A DNA stretch of 64,000 nucleotides from Sipunculus nudus (lineage: Eukaryota; Annelida; Sipuncula; Golfingiida; Sipunculidae), in assembly GCA_026874595.1 (NCBI GenBank), contig CM049321.1:24051979-24115978 (forward strand), read 5' to 3'. The position numbers and the translations under genes are program-made. Below, one piece after another: positions 12,496 through 26,500 of the stretch. The notes under the pieces were generated by a model, which ran no database searches, was not told where the DNA came from, and was given only the letters and a program-made list of their open reading frames with translations. Each line of letters begins with the position of its first letter. Positions within the stretch are counted from its first letter, which is position 1.

Positions 12496-12954
12496 ACTGG
12501 GCCTATAAAAGGCTATGTTCTTTTCTTCAATATGTGAGATTGCCGTGAGGAGAAAGCAGGCGCTAGTTTGGAAATCAAGCAGCGCTTGATTTCGCTCTGG
12601 TAATTCTTCCTAAATGATGTCATATTGTAGGTTCCCCGTACCATGTCTCCGAGTAAATTTAGCAGTGCCAAGAAGCCATGCAAGCGATTTCCGCCCGGCA
12701 AACGCGCAAGAATACAAAACGTTAGACAATTACCAGCCCTGTGGCAGAAACTGCCGCTTACATGGAAAAACAGCCTTAATCAGAATCCCTTATAAACTGA
12801 ATAAAAAATAACAAACTAAGGGAAATACATCGCAACCTGGCTAAGGTATATAACTGAACACCGGTTATATGAATTCCGTTAAGATATCCCAAACCGAAGC
12901 GCTAAATTAGACAGGTACAAAATGAATGCATAATAACGAGTGCCCCTTCAGCTG

Positions 12955-13935
12955 AATCCGACGATACATATTTATCGGAGCAAATTTTCCACTCGATAGG
13001 GCTGTAAAGATAAGATATGTTATCTCATAATACGTATGTATCGCGATACTTTCCTCCCGATACGATACACGATACGATACATGATACGAAACATATATTA
13101 TATATAATTATTTATATTCTAAGCCAAATCTCTGCAATGATATAGAAGTATAGATAAATCAATTCCCATGAAAAGTACGTTCGAAGCATTATTAACATAG
13201 GTTATGAATATTCCCGTATGCTCAAGTCATGCTTGATCGATGAACAATCAGATGCCGTTCAACTCGATCGTGCCAATGAAGTACCACTTTAAATGTCTCA
13301 TACGCGGTGCTGAGGGGCTATTTTCAAATAGGTACGAATTGTCCATGATGATCAAATTTCGTAAACGTATCGATACATTAATATCTGACGATACTGATAT
13401 GGTCTTGGATCGCGATGTATTACTTAGACTTGTACCCCGCTCTATCATGGCGCTCAGCCAATCATAGAGACGGGCGCACAACGCAATCTTCAGTACTCCC
13501 TGTAGACTGATTCCAACTCCAACATACACGCTTATGCCGATTGTCATGGACGCTCACGCGGTCCTGGTTGATTACCTGTGAAGAGTTATTGTAAGATAAC
13601 TTTCTTTCGTCACTTCTAGTTTTAAAATGTTTAAGAGGGAGTTTTTGCACAATCATTGAATCAATGATGTATATTAATACGATATACTGAATACGTTTGA
13701 TATTCCACTGTAGGTGGCATTGATTTATCATTAATATCTATTAAATTAATCATTAATGTCACATGAAATGTGGAGCCAATTTTTTGCAACTTTCTCGAGC
13801 AAACGAAATGAATATACAAATTGGAGTTGGAACCAGTCTACCGGAAAGTCAGGAGTTGCTACTGGGAGTACTGAAGATTGCGTTGTGCGGCCGTGTGTAT
13901 GATTGGCTGAGTACCTTAATAGAGCAGGGTACCAT
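12955..13935. mobile_element. Probable DNA-transposon remnant with long inverted arms
   Basis: Arm 13431-13524 read on the minus strand matches 13821-13933 on the plus strand: GTTGGAATCAGTCTAC versus GTTGGAACCAGTCTAC, and both contain GGGAGTACTGAAGATTGCGT and ATGATTGGCTGAG. The right arm carries an extra ~23 bp. Before the left arm, GATAC/GTATC repeats (13040-13090) form a subterminal cluster. The superfamily is not identified. Confidence 0.5.
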
Positions 13936-14020
13936 TCTATGCATTATTGGTGAACTATTACAGCCTTCCTGTTCGATGATCTTGTTCAAGGTAATGTTCA
14001 AGTTCCTTTGTTGCTTTTTT

Positions 14021-14400
14021 CTTCCGGCGGGGGGGGGGGGGGGTTATCAAATTCGCGATCTTTGCTAAACTGAAACCTTCTGTGGAAAAGAATCTCATCG
14101 TAGAGGCAAACCATGAGGTAAATAATCTAGTTTGTCCAATGATCTTTAAACTTATCTGGCTTTAATGAATTATAATATCAACCCTTTCCACAGACAATTG
14201 ACAATAATTTTTCTTCCGGCGGGGGGGGGGGGGGGTTATCAAATTCGCGATCTTTGCTAAACTGAAACCTTCTGTGGAAAAGAATCTCATCGTAGAGGCA
14301 AACCATGAGGTAAATAATCTAGTTTGTCCAATGATCTTTAAACTTATCTGGCTTTAATGAATTATAATATCAACCCTTTCCACAGACAATTGACAATAAT
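14021..14400. repeat. 192-bp tandem duplication
   Basis: Starting at CTTCCGGCGG followed by a G run, 14021-14212 is repeated at 14213-14400 almost without change, including CAAATTCGCGATCTTTGC and ACCCTTTCCACAGACAATTG. Only the G-run length differs clearly. A recent duplication, or an assembly artefact anchored at the G homopolymer. Confidence 0.93.
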
Positions 14401-14452
14401 TAGGAGTTTGCTCACGAAATGTTTTTAAATAATTTAATTAATATAATTTTAG

Positions 14453-14458
14453 TTTATT
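14453..14458 (-). terminator. Candidate polyadenylation signal AATAAA
   Basis: AATAAA on the minus strand, about 330 bp past the stop codon at 14784. It is the first perfect hexamer I noticed downstream. The 3' UTR would then contain the 14021-14400 duplication junction region and a small hairpin element at 14587-14639. Not supported by transcript data. Confidence 0.35.
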
Positions 14459-14586
14459 TTGTGTAGGCTTTTTAAATGGCGGGATCTTGAAAATAAAACC
14501 CTCGCGAAACAACAAAACTGGGAATATTGAGAAACTTTAACCCCGCGAATATGAAGCCAACCAAGGTTTTCCTTACATTCCTCACG

Positions 14587-14639
14587 CGCAGTGGTTATAC
14601 AATGCAATTGTTTTAGACCTCCTTCGCTATAACCGCTGC
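14587..14639. mobile_element. Short hairpin element, GCAGTGGTTATA ends
   Basis: CGCAGTGGTTATA and TATAACCGCTGC form inverted ends around TGCAATTGTTTTAGACC. The element at 41071-41203 has the same ends and shared interior (TTTAGACC) but is longer, so both belong to one small family. This copy lies in the presumed 3' UTR of the protease homologue. Confidence 0.5.
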
Positions 14640-14783
14640 TTTATATATTTCGGGGATGGTACATCAGTTCTGGAACGAATGCTGCTTGGGGAATGTTTAG
14701 TATTCGATAATCGTGTTCAAGGGAATGTTCAATGCATTCCTTGGAAAACCTGTTTCTGTGTGGAGATCCTCGGACTCATACAC

Positions 14784-14963
14784 TTAAGCACAGTTTCCAC
14801 ACTGCAAACGGATCCAGTACAGCATCTCGTCAATTTGACCAAAAAGCGCCGGTTTATCAACAGTTGGCTGTTTACAGTTGTCTATACCCTTCGACCAAGA
14901 GCCAACAGCCACGTAGTAATCGTTACTACCCTGCTTGCAGAACAGCTGAGGGGAAACGTCAGC
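14784..14963 (-). CDS. Exon 12: last coding exon with Ser195 replaced, residues 396-454 and stop
   Basis: After TTTATTTAG it encodes ADVSPQLFCKQGSNDYYVAV, GSWSKGIDNC and QIDEMLYWIRLQCGNCA, then TAA at 14784. Aligned to GDSGGPLVC, the segment reads ADVSPQLFC: Asp194 is kept, Ser195 is Val398, Gly193 is Ala and Gly196-Gly197-Pro198 is Ser-Pro-Gln, so the nucleophile and oxyanion hole are gone. Cys201 (C404) and Cys220 (C425) remain. Two extra C-terminal cysteines (450, 453) have no standard partner. Confidence 0.92.
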   Translation of the reverse strand, partial: ADVSPQLFCKQGSNDYYVAVGSWSKGIDNCKQPTVDKPALFGQIDEMLYWIRLQCGNCA

Positions 14964-17463
14964 CTAAATAAATAAATGAATTGTACAATGATACAATGCT
15001 ATATAATACGTATGATATGTACATTTACAAATAGTATCATTACACACAAAAAAAAGTTCTTATAGTGCCTTGTTTACGGATGTATGAACTTGTTTATCAA
15101 CCACATGTTTGTAAACACAACAATTTTGACAAACGTGGATAACTTGTAACCTAATGTGGGTAGGTTGCATATATATATGCAAAGGGAGCAATCTGACTCG
15201 CTGCCAGATGCCCTTGTTGAACTTGTTTTGATTATTTTGGCTTCCACCACGTATTAAAAACACGTTAATATAAACAATACAAGCAGCCTGTGTGTAGGGA
15301 TGTCAACGTTTTCTTGCCTATTTTTATAAAAGCTCCAAGGGATCAGCTTTAGTTTATAAAGACCAGAAAGGTCCCCTTTAATTTTCCTATATTATACTAT
15401 AAAATTGTCTATAATTTCTTATATTTTTCGGCATTTAGGCCCTCATCTCCTATAGATATGCTTGTTTTTTTTTATTTCACAATCTTGTTTGTAATATAAT
15501 AGTATAACTATTAAAAACATTCAATTCTTTTTCCATGCAAGGTTTCATGTGGGATGGTATGTAAGATAGCAGAATCAGATTTATTTATTACAAATATATT
15601 TTATTAGGAAAGCCCATTCAGCTTAATGCTGTCTTTCAGTGGGGACCTGTTACTATTGCATATACATTATTACAATAGAAGTAGATCATAGAATATATGA
15701 ATAGGCAATAAGATGAATAAGAACTACAATCTGCATACTAAGATATAAATGAAATGTTAAAATCCTACGTGACACTATAACCGGATTTCAGCGAAACATG
15801 ATGAGTAAAAACAATCACATGTGAAACATATACACAGTCCAAAATGTTGAAATATCGGATAAACATCCATATGCAAAAGTATACATTTAAACCACAAGAG
15901 TTATTGTGATTCACGGAAGTAGAAATGCAGATAAATCAGTATTAAGAGTTGGAGAGAAAATGCTTTAACTCTCTGACGTGAGAATTCGGATATGAGCTGG
16001 CAGTTTGTTCCACTGGAAAGGTCCAGAATAGGCAAATGAGGATTTGTAATGTTCAGACTTGGTTATGGGAAAAGGCAAAGTCCCCCTTGTTTTGTATCAA
16101 TGGGTTCCCGTTAAAATTAAAAGCAACTGATTAAAGAGTTTGGTGCTTGGACAGTGCAACATTAAAAAACTAAAACTATTAAGAAGTATCGGTAACGTTT
16201 ATCCACGGTCATCCAGTTTATTTGTCTAGTAAGATCTGCTGAAGGTAAAGATTTATCGAAGGTTTTTATTACTATAGTCCGATCCAGCACCCCCGTCCAC
16301 CTTTTTTTTTTTTTTGCGATTATTTACTTGCGACTCAAAGAACGTGAAAACTCTTTGACCTAATGGCAGAAAAAGGTTAATCGTTATCAACTATTATGAG
16401 AATAATAGCCTTACCTCATGTCATTTTCATGTAGACAATTTAAAATCATTTATGAGTAACAAGTCTGTTCTGTGGCGACATCTTGCCTCTAATCTGTGAA
16501 ATGGGCATATCGGGGAACAGTGATGACGTCATAATGCACGTGACGTGCTAACGAGACACCAACATTCATGGGACCAATGATCAAGAGCTACCAATCTCTG
16601 TTTACAGCGAGACTTGTATTCTCCGCGTGCACGCGCTTCAATGTTACGTCACATTACTTTCTATCCATTTTCAAGGAGGATAAACAATGGCTACTTTTAA
16701 GGGATGCCATGAGCAACGGACATATATGAAACATATCGACCAGGCGGTTAAGTAAATAATTTTTATATCGTGAGTAGGTAAGGTACCAACAATTACGCTT
16801 TGCCTCTTTATGCCATTGATGCAAATTTTGTTTGGCAAGTTTGTCTCATGTTGAGACAATTGCAAAAAAAATCAGGGGGAAAGGGGGTGTGGAACGGGCT
16901 ATATATACCAGCTGCTGGGTTTTGAATGATTTGTAGGTGCTTAATACTTCCCTTGTCACAGTTACCTAATACCGATAGGCATTATAGTCAAGGTGGCATT
17001 GTATAAAAGTATCATAGAGAGCTAGTGCACAGGGCCGACTGCGGTAAACATTTGCTGACTCGATATAAAAGTCCAATTCTAGGTTCCATTTTTTTTTTTT
17101 TTTTTGTAAACATGACAAAAAGAAATCTTAAGTATATCGCAACCTTAATTCACACCAAGAGGCTTAACGCTCCTTTAGAAAGATGACTGCAAATTTGAAA
17201 TTATGTATTATTATTTTATTTTCTGCGGAAAGGCAAATCTGTATTAATGCCTTTCCGTTGGAAAGTTTCCGTTGAACATTTCGAAAGTTATACCTGATTC
17301 AGAGTCTTACCTGATTAGTACAACAACATGTAGCATGAGACTACGTATTCGTAAAAATTTCTGACGAAACTTGATTTCTCTATATTTGTATAATTATAAA
17401 GCTCGAGATCTGTTCTAATACCATAGGCCACCATAGTAGCTGTTTATTACAGGAAACCTGTAG

Positions 17464-17522
<59 letters not shown>

Positions 17523-20500
17523 ATGCGAGTGAACCTTTATATATCAGGAAAATAACATCCAAGTATGTGAAAAATAATCTGTTCAAACAGAAAGGCAGAA
17601 ATGTAATCAAAGTCTCTCATTATAATTACTGATATATTTTATTTCCATTTTTATAGCAGGGGGATGCTTAATATATCATGTCCGCCACCCCACCCCCCTT
17701 GCCCCCCTTGCAAAGGTATGGGCTATATATCCCCCCCCCCCCCCCCCATTCCCATCCCCTGTATTGATGCCGCTGCAGGTCGCGTACCCCAACCACACTC
17801 AAGCTATCCGGCCTAAAGCTGTCCTTTGTGAGTAAACATCTTTACTTGTAGATAGCTTAATGCCAGATAGCTTGAATTCAGTCGTACCCCAGAGAGTACT
17901 TACATCACAAATTTGAGATGATGAGCTAGCACACTGAATGGCACGATAGTTGAAATTGGATACAGGAGGTACCGACGCGGAACAAACACTGTCGCTTATC
18001 AGGTTGGCTTTAAATTCCCGGAGCACTTTAGAGACCGGACCTGTCAAACAAACATGAATATTCATATATTTAAATAAATACATATTTATTTATACACCGT
18101 GGTTGTGCTTTTTCTTTAAATATGTGATATACGATCCCATGGTCGAAGCGTAAAAGATTGATATATGGCAGATTTTGTATGTTCAAAGACTGGGATCAAC
18201 TCATCTGCTATTAATGGATAAAAATTTGAGCTCATTCGATGATTCTTTCGGTTCCCGTCCAATAATTAACACTTTGGACTTAATAATGGTTTACTTTGCG
18301 AGATCGCTATAATTGAGCCCTCTCGAAATACCTAAAATCGCGAAATTTTATCTGTTGCCATTTATCTCCGAAACGAATTTCCTTTTTTTTTTTTTTTAAA
18401 TAACCACCAGGGAACGTTACAGGTCAAACACTTAAAAATGGAACTTTTATGCCGTATCTCCAACAATGGAAACAAAATCACTACTTTTATTCCAGTATCT
18501 GAAACTAGGAGGGATGGCCTTATTTCTTGGGACAATCTGACTTATTCTTCCGTGGCCTATTTTATGGTCAATCTTTGGAAGTTGAAAATATAAATGTTAT
18601 CTTTCTACCTCTGTCACACGCCAGCTAGTTGGTATACATCTATTATTCATCAAGGCCTGCTATTTCTGGTCACTTTACGTCAAATATTAATTTCACTGAA
18701 AATCCTCATTATTTAGTAAAAAGTTTTCCTATCTACACAAAGTGCAGCTCATCTTGTTTCTCTGTGCAGGCTCCATAAAATGTTCTGTCAAATGTCGTCA
18801 CAGATGTGTCAGTCTGTCAGTATGTTCGTTTTTTTCCCCTCCCTTGCATCAAATTCGTCTCCCTGCTTATTATTTGGTCTTACATATATCATTCTACAGG
18901 GTACAACTTTTTAGCTATAGTTCTAAAATTAAATATCTGATAGAATAATTGTAGTTCTTGAAGCCCGAAGTCTTTTGTTACAGTAGGTCAAATGTCAAGC
19001 TCAAGCTCATCAAAAATCACAAAAAAAGTGTTTTCGTCATATCTTCGTCAAGGTTCGTTATAACCACATAAACTGCAACTCATTTTAATTGTCATACCAT
19101 GGCCTTCAATCTGATATGTAGCTGCCTAAATCTGATGCTATCATTTTTACGCATTTTCTGAGAAAATTTTTGATATTGGAAAATATTGGATCTTTTCTAT
19201 TTTTTGTCACATATAATTATATTATCATGATTTAACTTGAAGTCTCGTGAAATCTTGTACAGTTTCTTGTTAAACGAGATGTTACGAGAATACACTTTCT
19301 CGTTTTTCAACCAGAATATTGCTCATTCATATGTCTGTTTACACATGTTCCCCTGTCTGTCTCTCTCTCAATCGCTTTGTCTTATTTCATTTTCCGACAA
19401 GTGCCCTGTCTAGCGGGATATGGATTTGGTTGAAGAAGAATTTGATTCCATGACGAAATTATGGATAAGCTTGAAGAAGGATTTGATAAATTGGCGGGGG
19501 TATGGGTCTGGTTAAAGTAGGATTTGATACCTTGAGAAGGTATTTATCTGGGTAAAGTAGGATTTGATACCTTGAGAAGGTATTGATCTGGTTGAAGTAG
19601 GATTTGATACTTTGAGGGTGGTATGTATCTGGAAGAAGTAGAGATTGATACCTTGAAGAGATATGTATATGGTTGAAGTAGGGTTTAATATCTTAAGGAG
19701 GTACGGATCTGATTGAAGTGGAATTTGATACGTTGAGGAGGTATGGATCTGGTAGAAGGTGGATTTGATATCTTGAGGAGATATGGATCTTGTAGAAGTA
19801 GGGCTTGGTATTTGAGGAGGTATGGATCTTGTAGGAGTAGGGCTTGATACCTTGCGGAGGTTGGGACCTGGTTGAAGTAGGATTTGATACCTTGAGGAGG
19901 TAGGGATCTGGTTGAAGTAGGCTTTGATACCTTGAGGAGGTAGGGATCTGGTTGAAGTAGGCTTTGATACCTTGCGGAGGTAGGGATCTGGTTGAAGTAG
20001 GCTTTGATACCTTGAGGAGGTAGGGATCTGGTTGAAGTAGGATTTGATACCTTGAGGAGGTATGGATCTTGTAGAAGTAGGGCTTGATACCTTGCGGAGG
20101 TTGGGATCTGGTTGAAGTAGGCTTTGATACCTTGAGGAGGTAGGGATCTGGTTGAAGTAGGCTTTGATACCTTGAGGAGGTAGGGATCTGGTTGAAGTAG
20201 GATTTGATACCTTGAGGAGGTAGGGATCTGGTTGAAGTAGGCTTTGATACCTTGAGGAGGTAGGGATCTGGTTGAAGTAGGATTTGATACCTTGAGGAGG
20301 TAGGGATCTGGTTGAAGTAGACTTTGATACCTTGAGGAGGTAGGGATCTGGTTGAAGTAGACTTTGATACCTTGAGGAGGTAGGGATCTGGTTGAAGTAG
20401 GGTTAGATACCTTGAGGAGGTAGGGATCTGGTTGAAGTAGGGTTAGATACCTTGAGGAGGTAGGGATCTGGTTGAAGTAGGATTTGATACCTTGAGGAGA

Positions 20501-23500
20501 TATGGATCTTGTAGGAGTAGGGCTTGATACCTTGAGGAGGTATGGATCTTGTAGGAGTAGGGCTTGATACCTTGCGGAGGTTGGGACCTGGTTGAAGTAG
20601 GATTTGATACCTTGAGGAGGTAGGGATCTGGTTGAAGTAGACTTTGATACCTTGAGGAGGTAGGGATCTGGTTGAAGTAGGGTTAGATACCTTGAGGAGG
20701 TAGGGATCTGGTTGAAGTAGGATTTGATACCTTGAGGAGGTAGGGATCTGGTTGAAGTAGGCTTTGATACCTTGAGGAGGTAGGGATCTGGTTGAAGTAG
20801 GGTTAGATACCTTGAGGAGGTAGGGATCTGGTTGAAGTAGGCTTTGATACCTTGAGGAGGTAGGGATCTGGTTGAAGTAGGATTTGATACCTTGAGGAGG
20901 TAGGGATCTGGTTGAAGTAGGCTTTGATACCTTGAGGAGGTAGGGATCTGGTTGAAGTAGGCTTTGATACCTTGAGGAGGTATGGATCTTGTAGGAGTAG
21001 GGCTTGATACCTTGCGGAGGTTGGGATCTGGTTGAAGTAGGATTTGATACCTTGAGGAGGTAGGGATCTGGTTGAAGTAGACTTTGATACCTTGAGGAGG
21101 TAGGGATCTGGTTGAAGTAGGGTTAGATACCTTGAGGAGGTAGGGATCTGGTTGAAGTAGGATTTGATACCTTGAGGAGGTAGGGATCTGGTTGAAGTAG
21201 GCTTTGATACCTTGAGGAGGTAGGGATCTGGTTGAAGTAGGGTTAGATACCTTGAGGAGGTAGGGATCTGGTTGAAGTAGGATTTGATACCTTGAGGAGG
21301 TATGGATCTTGTAGAAGTAGGGCTTGATACCTTGCGGAGGTTGGGATCTGGTTGAAGTAGGATTTGATACCTTGAGGAGGTAGGGATCTGGTTGAAGTAG
21401 GGTTAGATACCTTGAGGAGGTAGGGATCTGGTTGAAGTAGGATTTGATACCTTGAGGAGGTATGGATCTTGTAGAAGTAGGCTTTGATACCTTGAGGAGG
21501 TAGGGATCTGGTTGAAGTAGGCTTTGATACCTTGAGGAGGTAGGGATCTGGTTGAAGTAGGCTTTGATACCTTGAGGAGGTAGGGATCTGGTTGAAGTAG
21601 GATTTGATACCTTGAGGAGGTAGGGATCTGGTTGAAGTAGGCTTTGATACCTTGAGGAGGTAGGGATCTGGTTGAAGTAGGGCTTGATACCTTGCGGAGG
21701 TTGGGATCTGGTTGAAGTAGGCTTTGATACCTTGAGGAGGTATGGATCTGGTTGAAGTAGGATTTGATACCTTGAGGAGGTAGGGATCTGGTTGAAGTAG
21801 GATTTGATACCTTGAGGAGGTATGGATCTTGTAGAAGTAGGGCTTGATACCTTGCGGAGGTTGGGATCTGGTTGAAGTAGGCTTTGATACCTTGAGGAGG
21901 TAGGGATCTGGTTGAAGTAGGCTTTGATACCTTGAGGAGGTATGGATCTGGTTGAAGTAGGATTTGATACCTTGAGGAGGTATGGATCTTGTAGAAGTAG
22001 GGCTTGATACCTTGCGGAGGTTGGGATCTGGTTGAAGTAGGCTTTGATACCTTGAGGAGGTAGGGATCTGGTTGAAGTAGGCTTTGATACCTTGAGGAGG
22101 TAGGGATCTGGTTGAAGTAGACTTTGATACCTTGAGGAGGTAGGGATCTGGTTGAAGTAGGGTTAGATACCTTGAGGAGGTAGGGATCTGGTTGAAGTAG
22201 GATTTGATACCTTGAGGAAGTATGGATCTTGTAGAAGTAGGGCTTGATACCTTGCGGAGGTTGGGATCTGGTTGAAGTAGGCTTTGATACCTTGAGGAGG
22301 TAGGGATCTGGTTGAAGTAGGCTTTGATACCTTGAGGAGGTAGGGATCTGGTTGAAGTAGGCTTTGATACCTTGAGGAGGTAGGGATCTGGTTGAAGTAG
22401 ACTTTGATACCTTGAGGAGGTAGGGATCTGGTTGAAGTAGGCTTTGATACCTTGAGGAGGTAGGGATCTGGTTGAAGTAGGCTTTGATACCTTGCGGAGG
22501 TAGGGATCTGGTTGAAGTAGGCTTTGATACCTTGAGGAGGTAGGGATCTGGTTGAAGTAGGATTTGATACCTTGAGGAGGTAGGGATCTGGTTGAAGTAG
22601 GATTTGATACCTTGAGGAGGTAGGGATCTGGTTGAAGTAGGCTTTGATACCTTGAGGAGGTAGGGATCTGGTTGAAGTAGGGTTAGATACCTTGAGGAGG
22701 TAGGGATCTGGTTGAAGTAGGGTTAGATACCTTGAGGAGGTATGGATCTGGTTGAAGTAGGATTTGATACCTTGAGGAGGTATGGATCTTGTAGAAGTAG
22801 GGCTTGGTATTTGAGGAGGTATGGATCTTGTAGGAGTAGGGCTTGATACCTTGCGGAGGTTGGGACCTGGTTGAAGTAGGATTTGATACCTTGAGGAGGT
22901 AGGGATCTGGTTGAAGTAGGCTTTGATACCTTGAGGAGGTAGGGATCTGGTTGAAGTAGGATTTGATACCTTGAGGAGGTATGGATCTTGTAGAAGTAGG
23001 GCTTGATACCTTGCGGAGGTTGGGATCTGGTTGAAGTAGGGTTAGATACCTTGAGGAGGTAGGGATCTGGTTGAAGTAGGATTTGATACCTTGAGGAGGT
23101 ATGGATCTTGTAGAAGTAGGGCTTGATACCTTGCGGAGGTTGGGATCTGGTTGAAGTAGGCTTTGATACCTTGAGGAGGTAGGGATCTGGTTGAAGTAGG
23201 GCTTGATACCTTGCAGAGGTTGGGATCTGGTTGAAGTAGGCTTTGATACCTTGCGGAGGTTGGGATCTGGTTGAAGTAGGGTTAGATACCTTGAGGAGGT
23301 AGGGATCTGGTTGAAGTAGGATTTGATACCTTGAGGAGGTATGGATCTTGTAGAAGTAGGGCTTGATACCTTGCGGAGGTTGGGATCTGGTTGAAGTAGG
23401 CTTTGATACCTTGAGGAGGTAGGGATCTGGTTGAAGTAGGGTTAGATACCTTGAGGAGGTATGGATCTGGTTGAAGTAGGATTTGATACCTTGAGGAGGT

Positions 23501-26500
23501 ATGGATCTTGTAGAAGTAGGGCTTGGTATTTGAGGAGGTATGGATCTTGTAGGAGTAGGGCTTGATACCTTGCGGAGGTTGGGATCTGGTTGAAATAGGA
23601 TTTGATACCTTGAGGAGGTAGGGATCTGGTTGAAGTAGGCTTTGATACCTTGAGGAGGTAGGGATCTGGTTGAAGTAGGGTTAGATACCTTGCAGAGGTT
23701 GGGATCTGGTTGAAGTAGGGCTTGATACCTTGCAGAGGTTGGGATCTGGTTGAAGTAGGCTTTGATACCTTGAGGAGGTAGGGATCTGGTTGAAGTAGGG
23801 TTTGATACCTTGAGGAGGTAGGGATCTGGTTGAAGTAGGATTTGATACCTTGAGGAGGTATGGATCTTGTAGAAGTAGGGCTTGGTATTTGAGGAGGTAT
23901 GGATCTTGTAGGAGTAGGGCTTGATACCTTGCGGAGGTTGGGACCTGGTTGAAGTAGGATTTGATACCTTGAGGAGGTAGGGATCTGGTTGAAGTAGGCT
24001 TTGATACCTTGAGGAGGTAGGGATCTGGTTGAAGTAGGGTTAGATACCTTGAGGAGGTAGGGATCTGGTTGAAGTAGGATTTGATACCTTGAGGAGGTAG
24101 GGATCTGGTTGAAGTAGGATTTGATACCTTGAGGAGGTAGGGATCTGGTTGAAGTAGGGTTAGATACCTTGAGGAGGTAGGGATCTGGTTGAAGTAGGAT
24201 TTGATACCTTGAGGAGGTATGGATCTTGTAGAAGTAGGCTTTGATACCTTGAGGAGGTAGGGATCTGGTTGAAGTAGGCTTTGATACCTTGAGGAGGTAG
24301 GGATCTGGTTGAAGTAGGGTTAGATACCTTGAGGAGGTAGGGATCTGGTTGAAGTAGGCTTTGATACCTTGAGGAGGTAGGGATCTGGTTGAAGTAGGCT
24401 TTGATACCTTGAGGAGGTAGGGATCTGGTTGAAGTAGGATTTGATACCTTGAGGAGGTAGGGATCTGGTTGAAGTAGGCTTTGATACCTTGAGGAGGTAG
24501 GGATCTGGTTGAAGTAGGCTTTGATACCTTGAGGAGGTAGGGATCTGGTTGAAGTAGGCTTTGATACCTTGAGGAGGTTGGGATCTGGTTGAAGTAGGCT
24601 TTGATACCTTGAGGAGGTAGGGATCTGGTTGAAGTAGGATTTGATACCTTGAGGAGGTAGGGATCTGGTTGAAGTAGGCTTTGATACCTTGAGGAGGTAG
24701 GGATCTGGTTGAAGTAGGGCTTGATACCTTGCGGAGGTTGGGATCTGGTTGAAGTAGGCTTTGATACCTTGAGGAGGTATGGATCTGGTTGAAGTAGGAT
24801 TTGATACCTTGAGGAGGTAGGGATCTGGTTGAAGTAGGATTTGATACCTTGAGGAGGTATGGATCTTGTAGAAGTAGGGCTTGATACCTTGCGGAGGTTG
24901 GGATCTGGTTGAAGTAGGGTTAGATACCTTGAGCAGGTAGGGATCTGGTTGAAGTAGGATTTGATACCTTGAGGAGGTATGGATCTTGTAGAAGTAGGGC
25001 TTGATACCTTGCGGAGGTTGGGATCTGGTTGAAGTAGGCTTTGATACCTTGAGGAGGTAGGGATCTGGTTGAAGTAGGGCTTGATACCTTGCGGAGGTTG
25101 GGATCTGGTTGAAGTAGGCTTTGATACCTTGAGGAGGTAGGGATCTGGTTGAAGTAGGGTTAGATACCTTGAGGAGGTATGGATCTGGTTGAAGTAGGAT
25201 TTGATACCTTGAGGAGGTATGGATCTTGTAGAAGTAGGGCTTGGTATTTGAGGAGGTATGGATCTTGTAGGAGTAGGGCTTGATACCTTGCGGAGGTTGG
25301 GACCTGGTTGAAGTAGGATTTGATACCTTGAGGAGGTAGGGATCTGGTTGAAGTAGGCTTTGATACCTTGAGGAGGTTGGGATCTGGTTGAAGTAGGCTT
25401 TGATACCTTGAGGAGGTAGGGATCTGGTTGAAGTAGGCTTTGATACCTTGAGGAGGTAGGGATCTGGTTGAAGTAGGCTTTGATACCTTGAGGAGGTAGG
25501 GATCTGGTTGAAGTAGGGTTAGATACCTTGAGGAGGTAGGGATCTGGTTGAAGTAGGGTTAGATACCTTGAGGAGGTAGGGATCTGGTTGAAGTAGGGTT
25601 AGATACCTTGAGGAGGTAGGGATCTGGTTGAAGTAGGATTTGATACCTTGAGGAGGTATGGATCTTGTAGAAGTAGGGCTTGATACCTTGCGGAGGTTGG
25701 GATCTGGTTGAAGTAGGCTTTGATACCTTGAGGAGGTAGGGATCTGGTTGAAGTAGGCTTTGATACCTTGAGGAGGTAGGGATCTGGTTGAAGTAGGCTT
25801 TGATACCTTGAGGAGGTAGGGATCTGGTTGAAGTAGGCTTTGATACCTTGAGGAGGTAGGGATCTGGTTGAAGTAGGCTTTGATACCTTGAGGAGGTAGG
25901 GATCTGGTTGAAGTAGGCTTTGATACCTTGAGGAGGTAGGGATCTGGTTGAAGTAGGATTTGATACCTTGAGGAGGTAGGGATCTGGTTGAAGTAGGATT
26001 TGATACCTTGAGGAGGTATGGATCTTGTAGAAGTAGGGCTTGATACCTTGCGGAGGTTGGGATCTGGTTGAAGTAGGGTTAGATACCTTGAGGAGGTAGG
26101 GATCTGGTTGAAGTAGGATTTGATACCTTGAGGAGGTATGGATCTTGTAGAAGTAGGGCTTGATACCTTGCGGAGGTTGGGATCTGGTTGAAGTAGGCTT
26201 TGATACCTTGAGGAGGTAGGGATCTGGTTGAAGTAGACTTTGATACCTTGAGGAGGTAGGGATCTGGTTGAAGTAGGGTTAGATACCTTGAGGAGGTAGG
26301 GATCTGGTTGAAGTAGGGTTAGATACCTTGAGGAGGTATGGATCTGGTTGAAGTAGGATTTGATACCTTGAGGAGGTATGGATCTTGTAGAAGTAGGGCT
26401 TGGTATTTGAGGAGGTATGGATCTTGTAGGAGTAGGGCTTGATACCTTGCGGAGGTTGGGACCTGGTTGAAGTAGGATTTGATACCTTGAGGAGGTAGGG

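Noticed and set aside
16523-16530. TGACGTCA (CREB-type) site in intron 11, also at about 42142 and 43929
   Set aside because: Isolated 8-bp matches are expected at this frequency; no clustering or promoter context.
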